64,000 nucleotides of DNA from the NCBI GenBank assembly GCA_019095985.1, contig CM032661.1, positions 22,989,182 to 23,053,181 on the forward strand, read 5' to 3'. Source of the stretch: Streblospio benedicti (taxonomy: Eukaryota > Annelida > Polychaeta > Spionida > Spionidae). The first letter of the stretch is position 1, and each line of letters starts with the position of its first letter. Made by a program: the position numbers and the translations under genes. Under the pieces are notes generated by a model, which saw nothing but the letters and a program-made list of their open reading frames with translations, was not told the DNA's origin and ran no database searches. This document shows, in pieces, positions 12,930 through 45,752 of the stretch.

Positions 12930-12978
12930 TATAATATATACGATAGCAGCCATCATTGTTCTCAGTAGGGATGTAAAG

Positions 12979-13487
12979 CCTCTTTCACGATAGCGTTGCG
13001 AGCAGTTGGCGACCACGTGGCGACCACGGTCGAATACGTTGCACAAGTAACCGCATCACTCGTTCGACTATAGGTCTTCTCTGTTTGCGATCGGAAATGA
13101 ATTTTGGGTACGTTCAAAATTCCGTTTTGGGTGGTAGACTGGCGAAGCTATTGATTTTTTACCTGTTAGATCGCACGAGCTTTGCACAGCATTGTATGCC
13201 CTCGCATGAGTTCATGGAGTTGTGCACATCCGTTTTTACGGTCGCATATAGTGGCTCTCAATCACATCTGGCGATCAGGAGAGTAGTGCCTCAACCCTCG
13301 TACGTCCTAACGCGTCTGTTGTACAACCCGCACTTCCTACACATGAATATCAGGACAGATCTCGAGACGGCAGGCGTGATACTTGCTCCACAAACCACCT
13401 TCCATGCGATCATTTCTGCGACCGCATCTAGAACGCACTTGGCCGTACAACATTTTGGTAGCATTTATTTCCGATCAGTGTGAAAGG
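12979..13487. mobile_element. MITE-like unit 1 (CCTCTTTCAC ends)
   Basis: Starts CCTCTTTCACGATAGCG and ends CAGTGTGAAAGG, giving imperfect inverted ends of about 10 bases over 509 bp. The left end resembles the neighbouring unit at 13562. The 132-codon open frame inside has no family resemblance and I do not call it a gene. Confidence 0.5.
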
Positions 13488-13561
13488 TATTATATGAATT
13501 AACAATTAAAAATAACGGCCATCAATTTCTGTGGCTGCTGGAAGACATTACCAAAGTAAAA

Positions 13562-13886
13562 CCCGCTTTACACTATAGCGAATTCCACCTACGTAGCTCT
13601 ACGTGCACTGGCGAACTGGCAAATTCGTCAGGAAATTTTGAACATATTCAAAAGTTTTGAACGAACATTCAGTTTGCTTAAAGTTTGCTTCAAATAGTTA
13701 TGCTGCGTCTATGGATCGTAGAACATTCGCACATATAAGTAACACTTCCTTTGCCTCAGCAACTTGTCGTACCATGCGTTTTTATTACGTTCAATGCTGC
13801 CACAATACGCCCAAGTTGACGACGTGACATATTACGTGCAGATGCGTTGCAAGGGTTCGCTCATGATCGCACAAGTGTAAAGCGGG
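13562..13886. mobile_element. MITE-like unit 2 (CCCGCTTTACACT ends)
   Basis: Starts CCCGCTTTACACTATAGCG and ends AGTGTAAAGCGGG: 13-base perfect inverted ends over 325 bp. Its interior (ACGTAGCTCTACGTGCA, GGCAAATTCGTCAG) recurs in the next unit. Confidence 0.7.
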
Positions 13887-13893
13887 TTTAAAG

Positions 13894-14190
13894 CCCACCT
13901 TACACATTAACGAATTCTGCCCACGTAGCTCTACGTGCAATGGCGTACTGGCAAATTCGTCAGAAAATTTTGAACATTGTCGAATATACTGGTTAATTTG
14001 GGTTCGTTACAATTAGTTATGCTACGTCTCTGGGTCGTACAACACTTCGTTTGGCTCAGCAACTCTGTGTAACAAGCATTTTTTTCTCCGTTCAATGTCA
14101 CTTATATACGCCCCATGTGCGACAACCTGGCCAAAATCGTATTTATGCGTTGCACAGATTCGCATAATTATGATCGCCTATGTAAGGTCG
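13894..14190. mobile_element. MITE-like unit 3, related to unit 2
   Basis: Starts CCACCTTACACATTAACG and ends ATGTAAGGTCG. It shares ACGTAGCTCTACGTGCA and GGCAAATTCGTCAG with unit 2 in the same order, so the two are diverged copies lying head to tail. Confidence 0.6.
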
Positions 14191-14954
14191 TTTAAGAATA
14201 AATCGGGGTAAAATGGGTTTTTTCTTCATTTTATCGGGTTATCAAAAACAACCAACCGGTATGCATGGTCATTTATTGGGATTAGTTGGAAGCGGGTGTC
14301 TTACATTTGCTAAATTACTTTTTGCTTGTATGTAACTCAGCTCTGCAGGTCACGCATAATTTGACTAGCTAGTCCTTTTTTGTAAGTTCATGCAAGTGTA
14401 CAAAATTATCATGGGTGATATGACCATCGATTGCACTATTGACATTAATTCATTTAAAGTAATGTTTTAAAACTGACTTACTTACCTAAAGACGTATATC
14501 CAATATTACACGTGTACTGTGCAACGGGACATGAGCGTGACATTTGATAGCACCGCGGTGACTTGAGACAAGTAATGGCGGAGAATGGCGGTAATTGTAA
14601 TGAGATCTGCACAACTTTATGGTTCCCATGGTGAGAATGGATTCGACCCATGCGTAGTTCAATAAGCTTAATAAGTTCATTAAGACATTAAACTTTTTTA
14701 ATGGGAGTTAATATTTTGCGTTGATTTTGCGTGCGTGTGTGTGTTCGCGGGAAAGGAGAGGGGTTGGTGGGGGTACTTTTCAATCAGTGCATCTGACATT
14801 GATACAAAACTTTGTTGGTATGCCCTTGTACTTCATTTATGATTATCTGTGCTTCCATATCCCCTAACATATATCAGCCAAATACATGTGTATTGTTAAA
14901 TGATTGTAATCACAAACATAATTTCAATATTATCTACATAATTTATCAAATCAA

Positions 14955-14960
14955 TTTATT
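14955..14960 (-). promoter_or_regulatory. Probable poly(A) signal of the coiled-coil gene
   Basis: TTTATT (AATAAA on the minus strand) lies about 70 bases past the stop of the gene ending at 15031. Confidence 0.6.
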
Positions 14961-15030
14961 AAATATCTATATACAAATAGCAATTTTTCAAAATGTCACA
15001 AATCAATATAATATCACTCAATAATATAAA

Positions 15031-18000
15031 TCACTCCGATCGATCCAACTTTTCGTCTACATGTACAATGTCATCTTTCTGCTGTGGACTTTGCGAAGAA
15101 GCATCCTGTTTCTTTTTAGAACTACTAGCCGGGTCTTTCTTTTTGCCGCCGCCGCCACCACCAGCCCCACCACCTCCTGCCCCACCGCCTTTCTTGCCCC
15201 CTTTTTTCCTGCGTCCCTTTTTAACAAAGTCCAACTTGCAGCAGACGAATCTGATGGCTTTCTTCGTGCCGTGCTCGCCCCACGTCATTCGCCACTGACG
15301 TAGGAACTCTCCGTGTCGGCAGTGAATGTCGAATTGGTCGAGGTACTCCAGGGTTTTGCCCACCGTTTCCACCCACCACGTGTGCTGCGAGCGACAGGTC
15401 ATCTAGAGAGAGGGGAACGAACCTTTAGAAATATATTACGCAATTTACAGGGTAATTCCATACTTAAGTGGATGTGTATTTGGATTTCGTATGATGATGA
15501 GTCAAGCTCTCGGTTGCCATTGTTTTATGCCGTCTATGCCGCCAGAGACATTTCATTACAAGTATTAGCCGGTACAGTGGATATTATTGGCTAAATGTGT
15601 TATATGATTATATTCATAAGATTGTATTCATATTGTCTAATGCTTTAATGTCCAAATAACGGATGCTCGTGCCTGAATGAAGATTTAGGTTAAGTGTGCT
15701 ACAGCCAGCCCCCCCCCCCCTCCTCGATTTGTTTGTTGGTATGGAGTTGTTTGATGTGGTTGTTTTGACATTTTAATGATGTTTGCGGGAATGTAGGGGG
15801 GAGAGGGAAGAGATAGCGAGCAGAAACAACAGCAGCAGCAACAGCAACAACAGCAGCAGCAACAGTGATAACAACAGCAGCAACAGCAACAACGACAGCG
15901 ACAGCAGCAGCCGCAACAACAACAGCAGCAACAACAGTAACAACAGCTACAACAGCAACAGCAGCAGCCGTAGCAGTAACAACAAGTGCAGTATCATTCA
16001 GCAACAGTGCATACCTTGGGCACGACCCTGCGCCTCTTGCCGCCCGGCCCCTCGCCGCCCGCGGCCTCGGCGGCCAGCGCCGAGTCGAGCGCCGCCTTGT
16101 ACTGCGTGATGGCCGTGTCGTGGCGCTGCAGCTGGTTGGACAGACGCCGCACCTCGGAGCGCAGCGCGATCACCTGCAGCAGCAGCAAGAGACATAAGCT
16201 ACTTCTTTAAGCATTTGCTCTAGTTGGTTTGGTTATTAAGAGTAAATGTACAGTTATTCAAATTATGAATTGATCCGAGACACTTGTTTGCAAGTCGTTG
16301 CTGGTTACAGTACAACGTGCCAGCGTGGACAACTTCATGAAGAGAAAACGGTACGTGGAATGATCCTGTTACACCGTTCCACTGTTAGATGGATTATAAA
16401 ATATATGTTGTTGATACTACAATAATAGTAATATGCCTAGCAGGTGTTATTTTGGTCCACAAAATATGCATGCTATATTTTGTCTGTCAAAGCAATTAGG
16501 AAGACAGTTGAAGAACCGCGAGTTTACGCGTGGAAAATGCCTTATTAGAACTTATTTCTCTAAGTGTCGGCTAATTTCTTCTATGTTGATTAATGATGTC
16601 GCCTATTGCATAATTTCTTTAAAAAGCTATGTTTGAACAGGAGCAGTGTGTGAATGGAAGGTTCTGTTGAAAAATAAATGGACCACCACTGTTAGCTAGT
16701 GAAAATGTTACGTGCATATTTTGCATCACACTGGTACTAAATCTTCATATACTAATGTCATTGCAGAGAGAAAAATAATTTACCTGTGAATTAATGGTAT
16801 CTTGTAAATATTCCCTTCTCACTGTGACCGACTCTATATTTTCTTCTCTCTGCAAAACAACATCATGATTATGACTTAGCAACAATATAATGTAAATTTA
16901 TGGGTTTGACATCTTCAACGATTGAGCAACTTGATTGCACTAAGTTATTACATTTCTACCAGCTCACAGAAACCATTACCCATGCTACAAGCATGAGCCT
17001 ATCAATGGGCTCCAGTTTGAAGCTTTTGATTGAACCTGCAATCATGTTGCGCCTGAAGCATTAGTCATTAGTTCGGATTGAAAATTTTGAATTGTATTTA
17101 ACAACGCGTACATTCCAACTTATTCGATGACTAGTTCTTGTATCGAAGTGGTGATCCATTAGGACTATCTAGGATCCCAACAAGGGTTCTACACACGGCT
17201 TCAGTAAAATACATGTATAAAGCTCGAATCATGCATCACAATGTGTCAAATGGATGCCCTCTAAATATTATAGATGTTATTTTTTGAAATCGTGCTTAAG
17301 AGAGTTGCCAACTAGGGGAAATTACCAATTTTTAAGTTACTAATTTGAAAAATGGAATTTTTAAACATTATAATGTTGATACATTGTACCTTGTAAATCT
17401 CGAGCTCTTAATTGCCAACTTTCTGCTGTTGGTAGCTTTAATTAATCACCAACTAAGAGTTAGTAGCTTACATGTACTGTGAAAGTTACTAACTTTCTTA
17501 AACAGACGTAGGAAATATGCAAATGAGCACCCTAATCAATGAATGTTCTTAATCATAATTTCAAAGCTCCGCCCATAATATTTAGAGGGTGCCCATTTTG
17601 GAAGTCTGAAACATTGTGATTCATGATTAGAACTGTGCACTTCTAAATGTTAAAATAGAAACAATAGTATTCTTTTTAAGTGCAAATATAACATGCATGT
17701 TATCAAGTTTTGTGGGTCAAATAGTTAATCGCAAACATGCAGCAACAATACACGATATCATATGGTGAATATCCTGCGCATTTTGGCACCCAGCTATAAC
17801 ATGGCTATCAGGATCTGAGTCTGTAAAACGTTCGCTCACTTCATTGTATGATACATCCTTATTCTAATCATTTAGTTAGTAAAGAAAATTATTGCAATTT
17901 CCAAATGACACAGTATATTAAAAAGGTATTAATATATTTAATCCAAAATTTCTCTTAATATAAAATTACGATCAGCTGTAAAAAAAATCAACAAGGGATT

Positions 18001-19147
18001 GTAGATAACATTCCTGAAACCCTGTCTCAATTCTCGTCCAAGAATGCGCCTAGTGATCTACAGAGAACCCACTAAAGAAGAGGGAGGGATGAAATTGATG
18101 CTTTTGCACCTAAAGACGTGATAATTATCTCGACATGACATCAGCGTCTTTAAACCACATGTTAGAAAACATCACCTTCATTAGCCGATTACGAGGATGA
18201 TAAGGACGGAGAGATACGTGACAAGTAATTGGATGATATTCACGGGATGAAGATGTGTTTTTGTTGTCTATTTCTGATATGATCCATTCAATTTTGTAGT
18301 TATAATTACATGGGATGAATTCGGTCATTGTTTGCCATTTTAGCCCATTTCAACACAAGTCCCTTTTTATTTGATTTCAGTGTAATTTTTTTGCTTCTTC
18401 GAAGTTAGTTTTGTCAGTTTCATCCATGGGAAAGTTGGGTTTCAAAACCCATTACTACAATCCGAACATACCCGTTGATAATCAAATTTGAAAATTTTGT
18501 CATAAGAACTTTCTAGAATTCAACTTAAGACACTTTTGTTATTCTTTCAAGATACATTAAACCACTATTTTTATTAGTTGTTGACTATAAATAATTTGAT
18601 CCATTTTTGCACAGGTAAAACTTAATTCCGTTTAAAATCATACGTTGTATTATTGTTTCATCTACCAGAATAAACTTTCAGATGATTTTATTTTATTTTA
18701 CTGTATGGTATTGAACTTTCTAAAGCTATCCATCTAAAGTTAATCCTTCTAATGATTAGAACCCTCCTAGAACTTCAACATCACTGTGTCATATTGTTTT
18801 CCACGGCCTGCAGATTTTCATCACACATGTGCATTTAGATCAAACAAAAATCCTATACTGTTTCTAAATATTAAGAATTAACCATAGTGGTACATGTACA
18901 TTCGTAACTGATTTCAACTGAGCTAAATCATGTGGCTTCAGTGTTTGTTAGTTTTCAAATAACACCCTACACGCGCAACATCCTCTCTAGCTTCACTCAT
19001 ACTCTCCAGCTCACACCTACCACCACAACCACATCCACAATGCACGCATCCACTCACCACAGTGCCGTAGTTCCACGATGGCATCCCGTGTATCGTGCCC
19101 GACAGCTGGAGCATGCTCAGCGCCCACAGCATCCATGCGCGCATCAT
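15031..19147 (-). CDS. Secreted coiled-coil protein with Cys-rich C-terminal domain, family unknown
   Basis: Four minus-strand exons, 19147-19058, 16849-16784, 16173-16015 and 15402-15031, are all phase 0 with GT..AG borders and give 228 residues. Residues 1-20 form a signal peptide (MMRAWMLWALSMLQLSGTIHG). Residues 31-90 are a helical coiled coil (LRSEVRRLSNQLQRHDTAITQYK). A basic KRRR patch near 100 could be a processing site. Residues 106-165 hold a compact domain with paired cysteines: TCRSQHTWW, LDQFDIHCRHGEF, AIRFVCCKL. The last 60 residues are Lys-rich with poly-Gly, then acidic. The C-terminal domain faintly recalls dermatopontin-type repeats (Trp, then C..., then RF.CC), but this is weak. 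I infer an extracellular, possibly multimeric protein and do not assign a function. Confidence 0.72.
15827..16005. repeat. (CAG/CAA)n low-complexity tract in intron
   Basis: About 180 bases of imperfect CAG/CAA/ACAGC repeats lie in the last intron of the coiled-coil gene, 10 bases from the exon border at 16015. A short CAG run also sits at the exon's other border (16175-16187). Confidence 0.9.
17226..17629. repeat. Imperfect inverted-repeat element in intron
   Basis: Left arm 17226-17270 (GAATCATGCATCACAATGTG ... CCCTCTAAATATTA) matches the reverse complement of 17577-17629 (TAATATTTAGAGGG ... CATTGTGATTCATG) with some mismatches. The 400-bp unit lies in intron 1 of the coiled-coil gene and looks like a MITE with 45-base terminal repeats. 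Confidence 0.65.
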
Positions 19148-22100
19148 ATTATCCTTGTACGAGGAGGGCGAAAGTGACCACGGCAAATGCATGTTCCTCC
19201 CCAAGGCGTAGTCCGACCATCGTTCCCGTCAAGAATGGCGGGCGCATTTATCCCACCACCAGCGACACCCCTTCTTCCTCGCAGTTTTGTAGAGCCTCAT
19301 ATCGTAATCATATTGGCGAAACTATGATCTTTCATCGCCAAAAGACAAGAGCCACTTGTTTGCGCATAAGATGGCAAATCAAATCAAAAGTAATAATCAG
19401 TTATCGGCACAAAAGCAATAGTGTCGATCGTCTGGTTAGTGGGTACAGCGCGCACAATGCGCGTTGTCTCTGTGAATAGCTCCGTAAATACCAGCGACTT
19501 TCTCCCATGATTGGTTAGAATTTCTATTATTTGCTTGAGGGCCAGTCATACTACAGGCATCTCACAGATATACGCTGATGGCGCAATTTGCGACTTCATT
19601 AATAGGGGTGGAAGAAAGGGCTCGCTGATAGGGGTGGTCCGCGCATATACCGCCGCATTGTTCGCGTCAGGCGTCCGGAGATGGTAAGATGGTGGTCGAC
19701 ACTCACGCTTAACATACCAAGTCACTGATTTAAGCCTATTATTATTGGGAAATCGTCCGTCTTCAAACGCTTATTGACAGATTAAATGCCGGCAAGGTTG
19801 CTAATGTGTATTTTGATTACGGTTCACACTGCAGCCATAAAACGTTTGAATAACAGTTTGAAGCTTGACTTTGATGTTGCCATTGAAATGGAATAGAAGT
19901 TTTATTGAGTGGAGATTATCAGGGGAAATTAATGTAAATGGCTCCAGCGTGGGGTAGAGGAACAGAGGATGATTATGTTTGTATATAAAATTGGAAACAT
20001 TCGTATATTAATCCTGATTGTCCCGTGCGATTGATGTAGATTTGGTAGTAAGTATAGCGTGAAGAGCGTAATAAGATTCTCCGCGAACGCTAAGCTCTTT
20101 CATGGCGGAATCCAATTAAAAGTTGTACGAAGTTATGAGTGGAGTTTATGAGATGTGTTTATACCCACCGTCAATACTCTTAAATCGACTTTTTGCATAC
20201 ATACGATACGTGGCATTAGAGATTAACTGTCAGGAAAAGTATGCAACAGATTGCAACCACAGTGCAAATCATGGACACAGGCATCGTTGGGGGGAAATTC
20301 CGGCTAAGACTGATACATTGCCATTCTTTCTTTAACCCAGTCATTGTTTGCATTATACACATTGTACATCATACTAGTATAGTGTAAAAAATGAAAGGGG
20401 AAAAGAAAGAATGGTCATTCATCAGTCTCATAAGGAATTTGACTTCTACGATGCAAGTGCCCGTGGTGCAAACGTGCTAATCACACGCATTAGCGTTCAC
20501 TGCACTCATTGCACCTATTAAATACATGTATAGATAAACAGACCAGTCATACAATTGATGGTACTGCAATCAGGGATGATGGTCCACATACAGAGATACA
20601 CACATACAGGACTCGAACTCGAACTTACAACAAGAGTAAGCGCACGCTACAGGGTGGGCCAAATGTCAGAATGAGCTCGAGGGGAATTGTAACCAGCTAA
20701 AACTCATTGAATGTTCATCTAAGTTAAGATCTATATTACGTTCATCTATACGTCAATGCTGTTGAGCCAAATCAGCAGTAGACACTTACTGCCCGTGCTA
20801 AAATATATATACGAGACACTCTATTTGTAAAAAAAAAGGTGAACTATCTACTATCTGGCACAAAGCAACAAGAGATGTTTGGAGACTATGGCTGCATATA
20901 TTCCAGAAAACCTATGAGGTTAGGTGAAGGTTAATTAAGTAACATCATATCACGGTGTATGTGTCAGCGAAACAGTGTGTCTTTTACGAAGTTTATTTTC
21001 TTGTCATGACCATTAGGATGGTGTACCTCTTTTCTTCACGTGCACGGATCATGGCTCAGCCGGTATGCGCAGGTGCGCCGGCAGAACATACCTGTCGGCT
21101 CTGGTTTTGCGCACACGGCACCTCAGAGCACAAACTCGATGTGCCGTAAGATGAAGCTTGTATTTTTGTATCTAAACATACCAGTACCCAAAACACACGC
21201 CATTTGTGTGTAGCTTAAAGTTTGGACTCCAGGGATGGTACAGTAGCAACTTAAGTTGATTTGGTAAAAAGTGCTCGAATGTTCTAGTTGACATTGTAAT
21301 CTATAAGTTTGCTAAAACAATTACATAATCTGCATGATAAATAGATCTTGATCCGCTGTTTAGTTTATCACCGAGAGGAAAAGAAACACAACAACAAAAA
21401 GCAGCCAACACGTTGACTTACATTGTCACCATCATGGTGATAACTTAGCTCTATATTCAAAAAGATGACTATCATTTATTGTACAATTGGCCTGGTGATT
21501 TGATGTATTTATGAGCTGGCAGACACCTCTTGCAAGTTTTACGTTTAGGAACACATAAATATGCGTACAAAACAATTAGTCATGCTGGTCAGATCTCACG
21601 CCAGAAACAATAGACCGTGAGCGGATTTATGACACTAAGTGAGACTACGTCTTGGTTCTGCTTCATCAAGGACGAAGGTACGCCTGGCTCTGGTTTTGGC
21701 CAGACAATGACTGTTTATACATCTGAAAAAAGTTGAACCTACCGACAACTTAGCCTATTATAGTATCTTCGGCACGTGTATATGCATGGCTAATTAGTAT
21801 AGACCTGGCCTACAGCATTGGGAGGGAAATGATGAGTGTAGGTCAGGCTGGGGGTTGACGAACTACATACGTTGACGAACTAGTATCACATTTAACGAAC
21901 TAGTTTGTACAGTTTATTTTTATACATAGTTTTAAATCAGGGTCTTGGTCAATGGTTATGGAGATTATGCACAGCTAGGCTTATAATAATCATATGCATT
22001 CTGACATTTATTATCTTCCATGTTGCATTATTCATTATAATCTAGATAATCATAATCAATTGTGAATCTATTTTACTGTTATGTTTATATTACTGAGATA

Positions 22101-23645
22101 CAGGTATTATGCATTTATTTAATCAAAATCTTTCAATTCCACATACAGTTAACACCTCCCTACACTTACCATATCGCTGTCGGTTATCAAGCAACATCTG
22201 TAATTGAACACCTCTCAAATATTATGAAATTGACACCTCCAATATTACCAGTGATTACAATGTATTTCGTTGTTACTTTTGCTCTTGAGATACCGAAGTA
22301 CTCCTTAAACTATTTTTATTTTTTCACGACGAACAACATATGGACAATGTCTTTAGCACAAATATTACTAATGCTTTATTTATTCTGCTCGCCGGCTTTC
22401 TTTCTCAAAGTACATGTGTATATTTCAATTGCAACCAGCCATAACAGTTGACGGGACACAGTCATTTGCAGCGATATAGTGTACCTAATGACATCTCCAG
22501 CACAGACAAGGGCCAATGTTACCTCCAGCCATGTCTGTTCTAAATAGTAATACGTTATTGATGTCCCTGGAATGTGAGGATTCCGAGACTAAATAATAAT
22601 ATGTAAAATGTATATTCAAATGTGTTATTATCAACACGTTGATAACCAGCATTAAACATTTTGATTAAGTTCATTTCATAGCATATATGTCTTTAGTGGC
22701 AGTTAGTAATATTCTTAGTGTCTCGCTCAGTGGACAAGATATGTAGATCATTTCATTGTACCATTGCGTGGACAAGTCCATTTTGAGACCTGGCTTGGAT
22801 ATAAACGTTCATTTCCAAGTGTTTGTTGACATGACAAAATTAGCAAACACGTGAACAAAGTTGAAACCGCGTAGGAAAGTGCATGCATGTGTGGTGTAAA
22901 AAAAAGTAAGCCCCTCATAATTATGTAAACAAAAAGCACGCACACCCGCACACACCTTCACACGCATCATAGGCACAGACATTGACACTGATCCAGCCTG
23001 CATCCAGAAACCGGTCGCTATCCAGGCTTGCTAGAGCTCGTTCTGTACGTCAAGATCACGTCATCATTGGGCTAGACATCCTAGAACACTGACAATTAAT
23101 CTGTCAAGCTAGAGCCCAGTGACAGCATATTGCCAGTGAAGGAGGAACGAGTTTTAGTAGGATTGTTATCCTTTTACGGATTATCTAATAAGGATACGTG
23201 CCTATAATTGGTATAGGTAATTTTTACTACTTTAAAATAAACGATTAAAATTTGGGTTAAAATGATTATATACAGATGTAATAGTAATCTGCATTGTTAA
23301 TGTGTTGTAGATGCTCACTAAAATCGAAGCTGTTTCATGTAGAATTATTCATGATTAGCAGGTTAAAATATATTGTTTTAAAACAAAATATTACTCATAT
23401 ATTATGATGATGCTAAGTGAAACATTCCCAACATTGTAACAAATTTATGTTTCAATGAAGGTGGTCGTCGTAATATATTGTCCATGTCATATTACATAAT
23501 TAGACATTGAAATTGTAAATTTCTAAATAGAACATATGCTGAAGTTGCTGTTTAAAACATGTTATAAAAGGGCTTAATAATTTACCCTAAACACGATGAT
23601 AGGTGAACACTTGAATATCTATGTACTAGCACGAAACTAGTCGAG
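19148..23645. other. No gene recognised
   Basis: No supported exon was found. The first few hundred bases would hold the promoter of the minus-strand coiled-coil gene, and the last few hundred the promoter of the plus-strand acidic-repeat gene. An open frame at 22062-22451 is AT-rich and hydrophobic by composition only. A segment at about 23190-23295 recurs at 24690-24795. Confidence 0.5.
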
Positions 23646-44148
<20,503 letters not shown>

Positions 44149-44660
44149 ATCACTTGTAAAATGTGTAAGCTGTGATATTCCTTTGAATTACATTTCAAAT
44201 AATTATGTATTTAGTGTGTGTGTGTCTGTGTAATTTAGCAAGTACTTAATGTTTATCAGAATTCGTTTGTTTAATTTATGAAATCATATTGAGGAGTTTT
44301 ATATTTGAAATACATATTATATATTTGATCAAAGTAAAAAATTCTGACAAATTGAGAAATTTATTTTTCGTTATAATTTATATTCTTCTGGATATCTAAT
44401 ATGTATATTTATTACATTTTTTTCCTGTTGCTTTTCTACTCGATAATATGTAAAATAATATACTTATCTACTATCTTACTTTTATTATCTATTTTAGTAC
44501 GCACATACATGTATTGATATTTTTATTTACAAATACATGTTGAGACCTTGAGTCAATGAAAATTTTGAAATTCAATTGTTATTACTCTGATTGATTTTTT
44601 TGTTTCAATTACAACTGCAGATCAATTTTTAATTACAACAAGTAGTCATCGGGAATGCCG

Positions 44661-45493
44661 TAAATCTCCCCTTCCCCGATCAGGCCATTTCCCCGATCAG
44701 GCCATTTTTGATAAGTAGGCCAAAGTACTCAAATATCAAATCACACGGGGAGAGTGATACAGTCATACAAAATGTCAAGTTTGGTGATGATAGGTAATAA
44801 AGTCTTCCCAGGAGACAGATAAACACAAATTCGTAACAATTTGTTTTTAAAACACATCGTAATTTCATCAAAAGTAGGCCAAAGTACACCAAAATCTAAA
44901 CAGCTGTGGAGAGTAGTACAACGAAGCTAGATATGAAGTTTGGTGACCATAGGTCAAATACTTCTCCCTGTAGAGTGGTAACAAGGTTTATTACGTAACG
45001 CTCGTAGTTCAAAAGTAGGCCAAAGTACACCAATATCAAATCACGTGAGGAGAGTGATATAGACATACCAAATGTCAAGTTTGGTGATGATAAGTCATAA
45101 ACTGTTCCCAGGAGACAGATAAACACAATTACATAATAATTTGTTTTTAAAAACACATCGTAACTTCATCAAAAGTAGGCCAAAGTACACCAAAATCTAA
45201 TCAGCTCTGGAGAGTAGTACAACGAAGCTAAATATGAAGTTTGGTGACCATAGGTCAAATGCTTCTCCCTGTAGAGTGTTAACAAGGTTATTATGTAACA
45301 CTCGTCAAAAGTAGGCCAAAGTACAAACAAAATTTTTTGAGAGGTAATTTTTTCCTCAAACAAGACATATTCAATTTGCAAATCAATAGCTCAAGTAGTC
45401 TTCGAGTTATCAGCCTGTTTATTTCGGGCGCACGGACGCACGGACAGAAGCAAAGCAAGAAATCCCCCCTTCGGACTTCGTCCGGGAGATTTA
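44661..45493. mobile_element. Non-autonomous element with internal tandem repeats
   Basis: Inverted 10-base ends TAAATCTCCC and GGGAGATTTA bound 833 bp. Inside, AGTAGGCCAAAGTAC recurs five times at alternating spacings of about 160 and 138 bases, so the core is a 299-bp unit present twice. Open frames over it (YFGLLL...) are repeat artefacts. No transposase is seen. Confidence 0.6.
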
Positions 45494-45752
45494 ATTACAA
45501 GCCGATATTCAATTGACATTAATTTACAGATGATGAATTTTGGTATAGATGAACATAAACTTATAAATGTAAAAATTGCATTTTCAGTTAAACCCCATAT
45601 TACATTATCATGTTGTAGAAGAGTGTTGGAATATAAGGAAAGTTAGAATTTAAGTTATTTGTTTTCTATTATCAGTATAAATAAATTAGATTATTTACTA
45701 GTTTTCAGATTTTTCTGTGTAAAAGAAGTTCCCACTGGTTTGAATAAATTTT

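Noticed and set aside
13085-13483. 132-codon open frame
   Set aside because: Lies wholly within a unit with inverted ends that resembles neighbouring MITEs; no protein family resemblance.
15031-15402. Assignment of the Cys-rich domain to dermatopontin
   Set aside because: Only the spacing of Trp and the final RF-x-CC is alike; too weak to name the gene.
22062-22451. 129-codon open frame rich in hydrophobic residues
   Set aside because: AT-rich composition explains the Phe/Ile/Tyr/Leu content; no motif, no splice context and no family resemblance.
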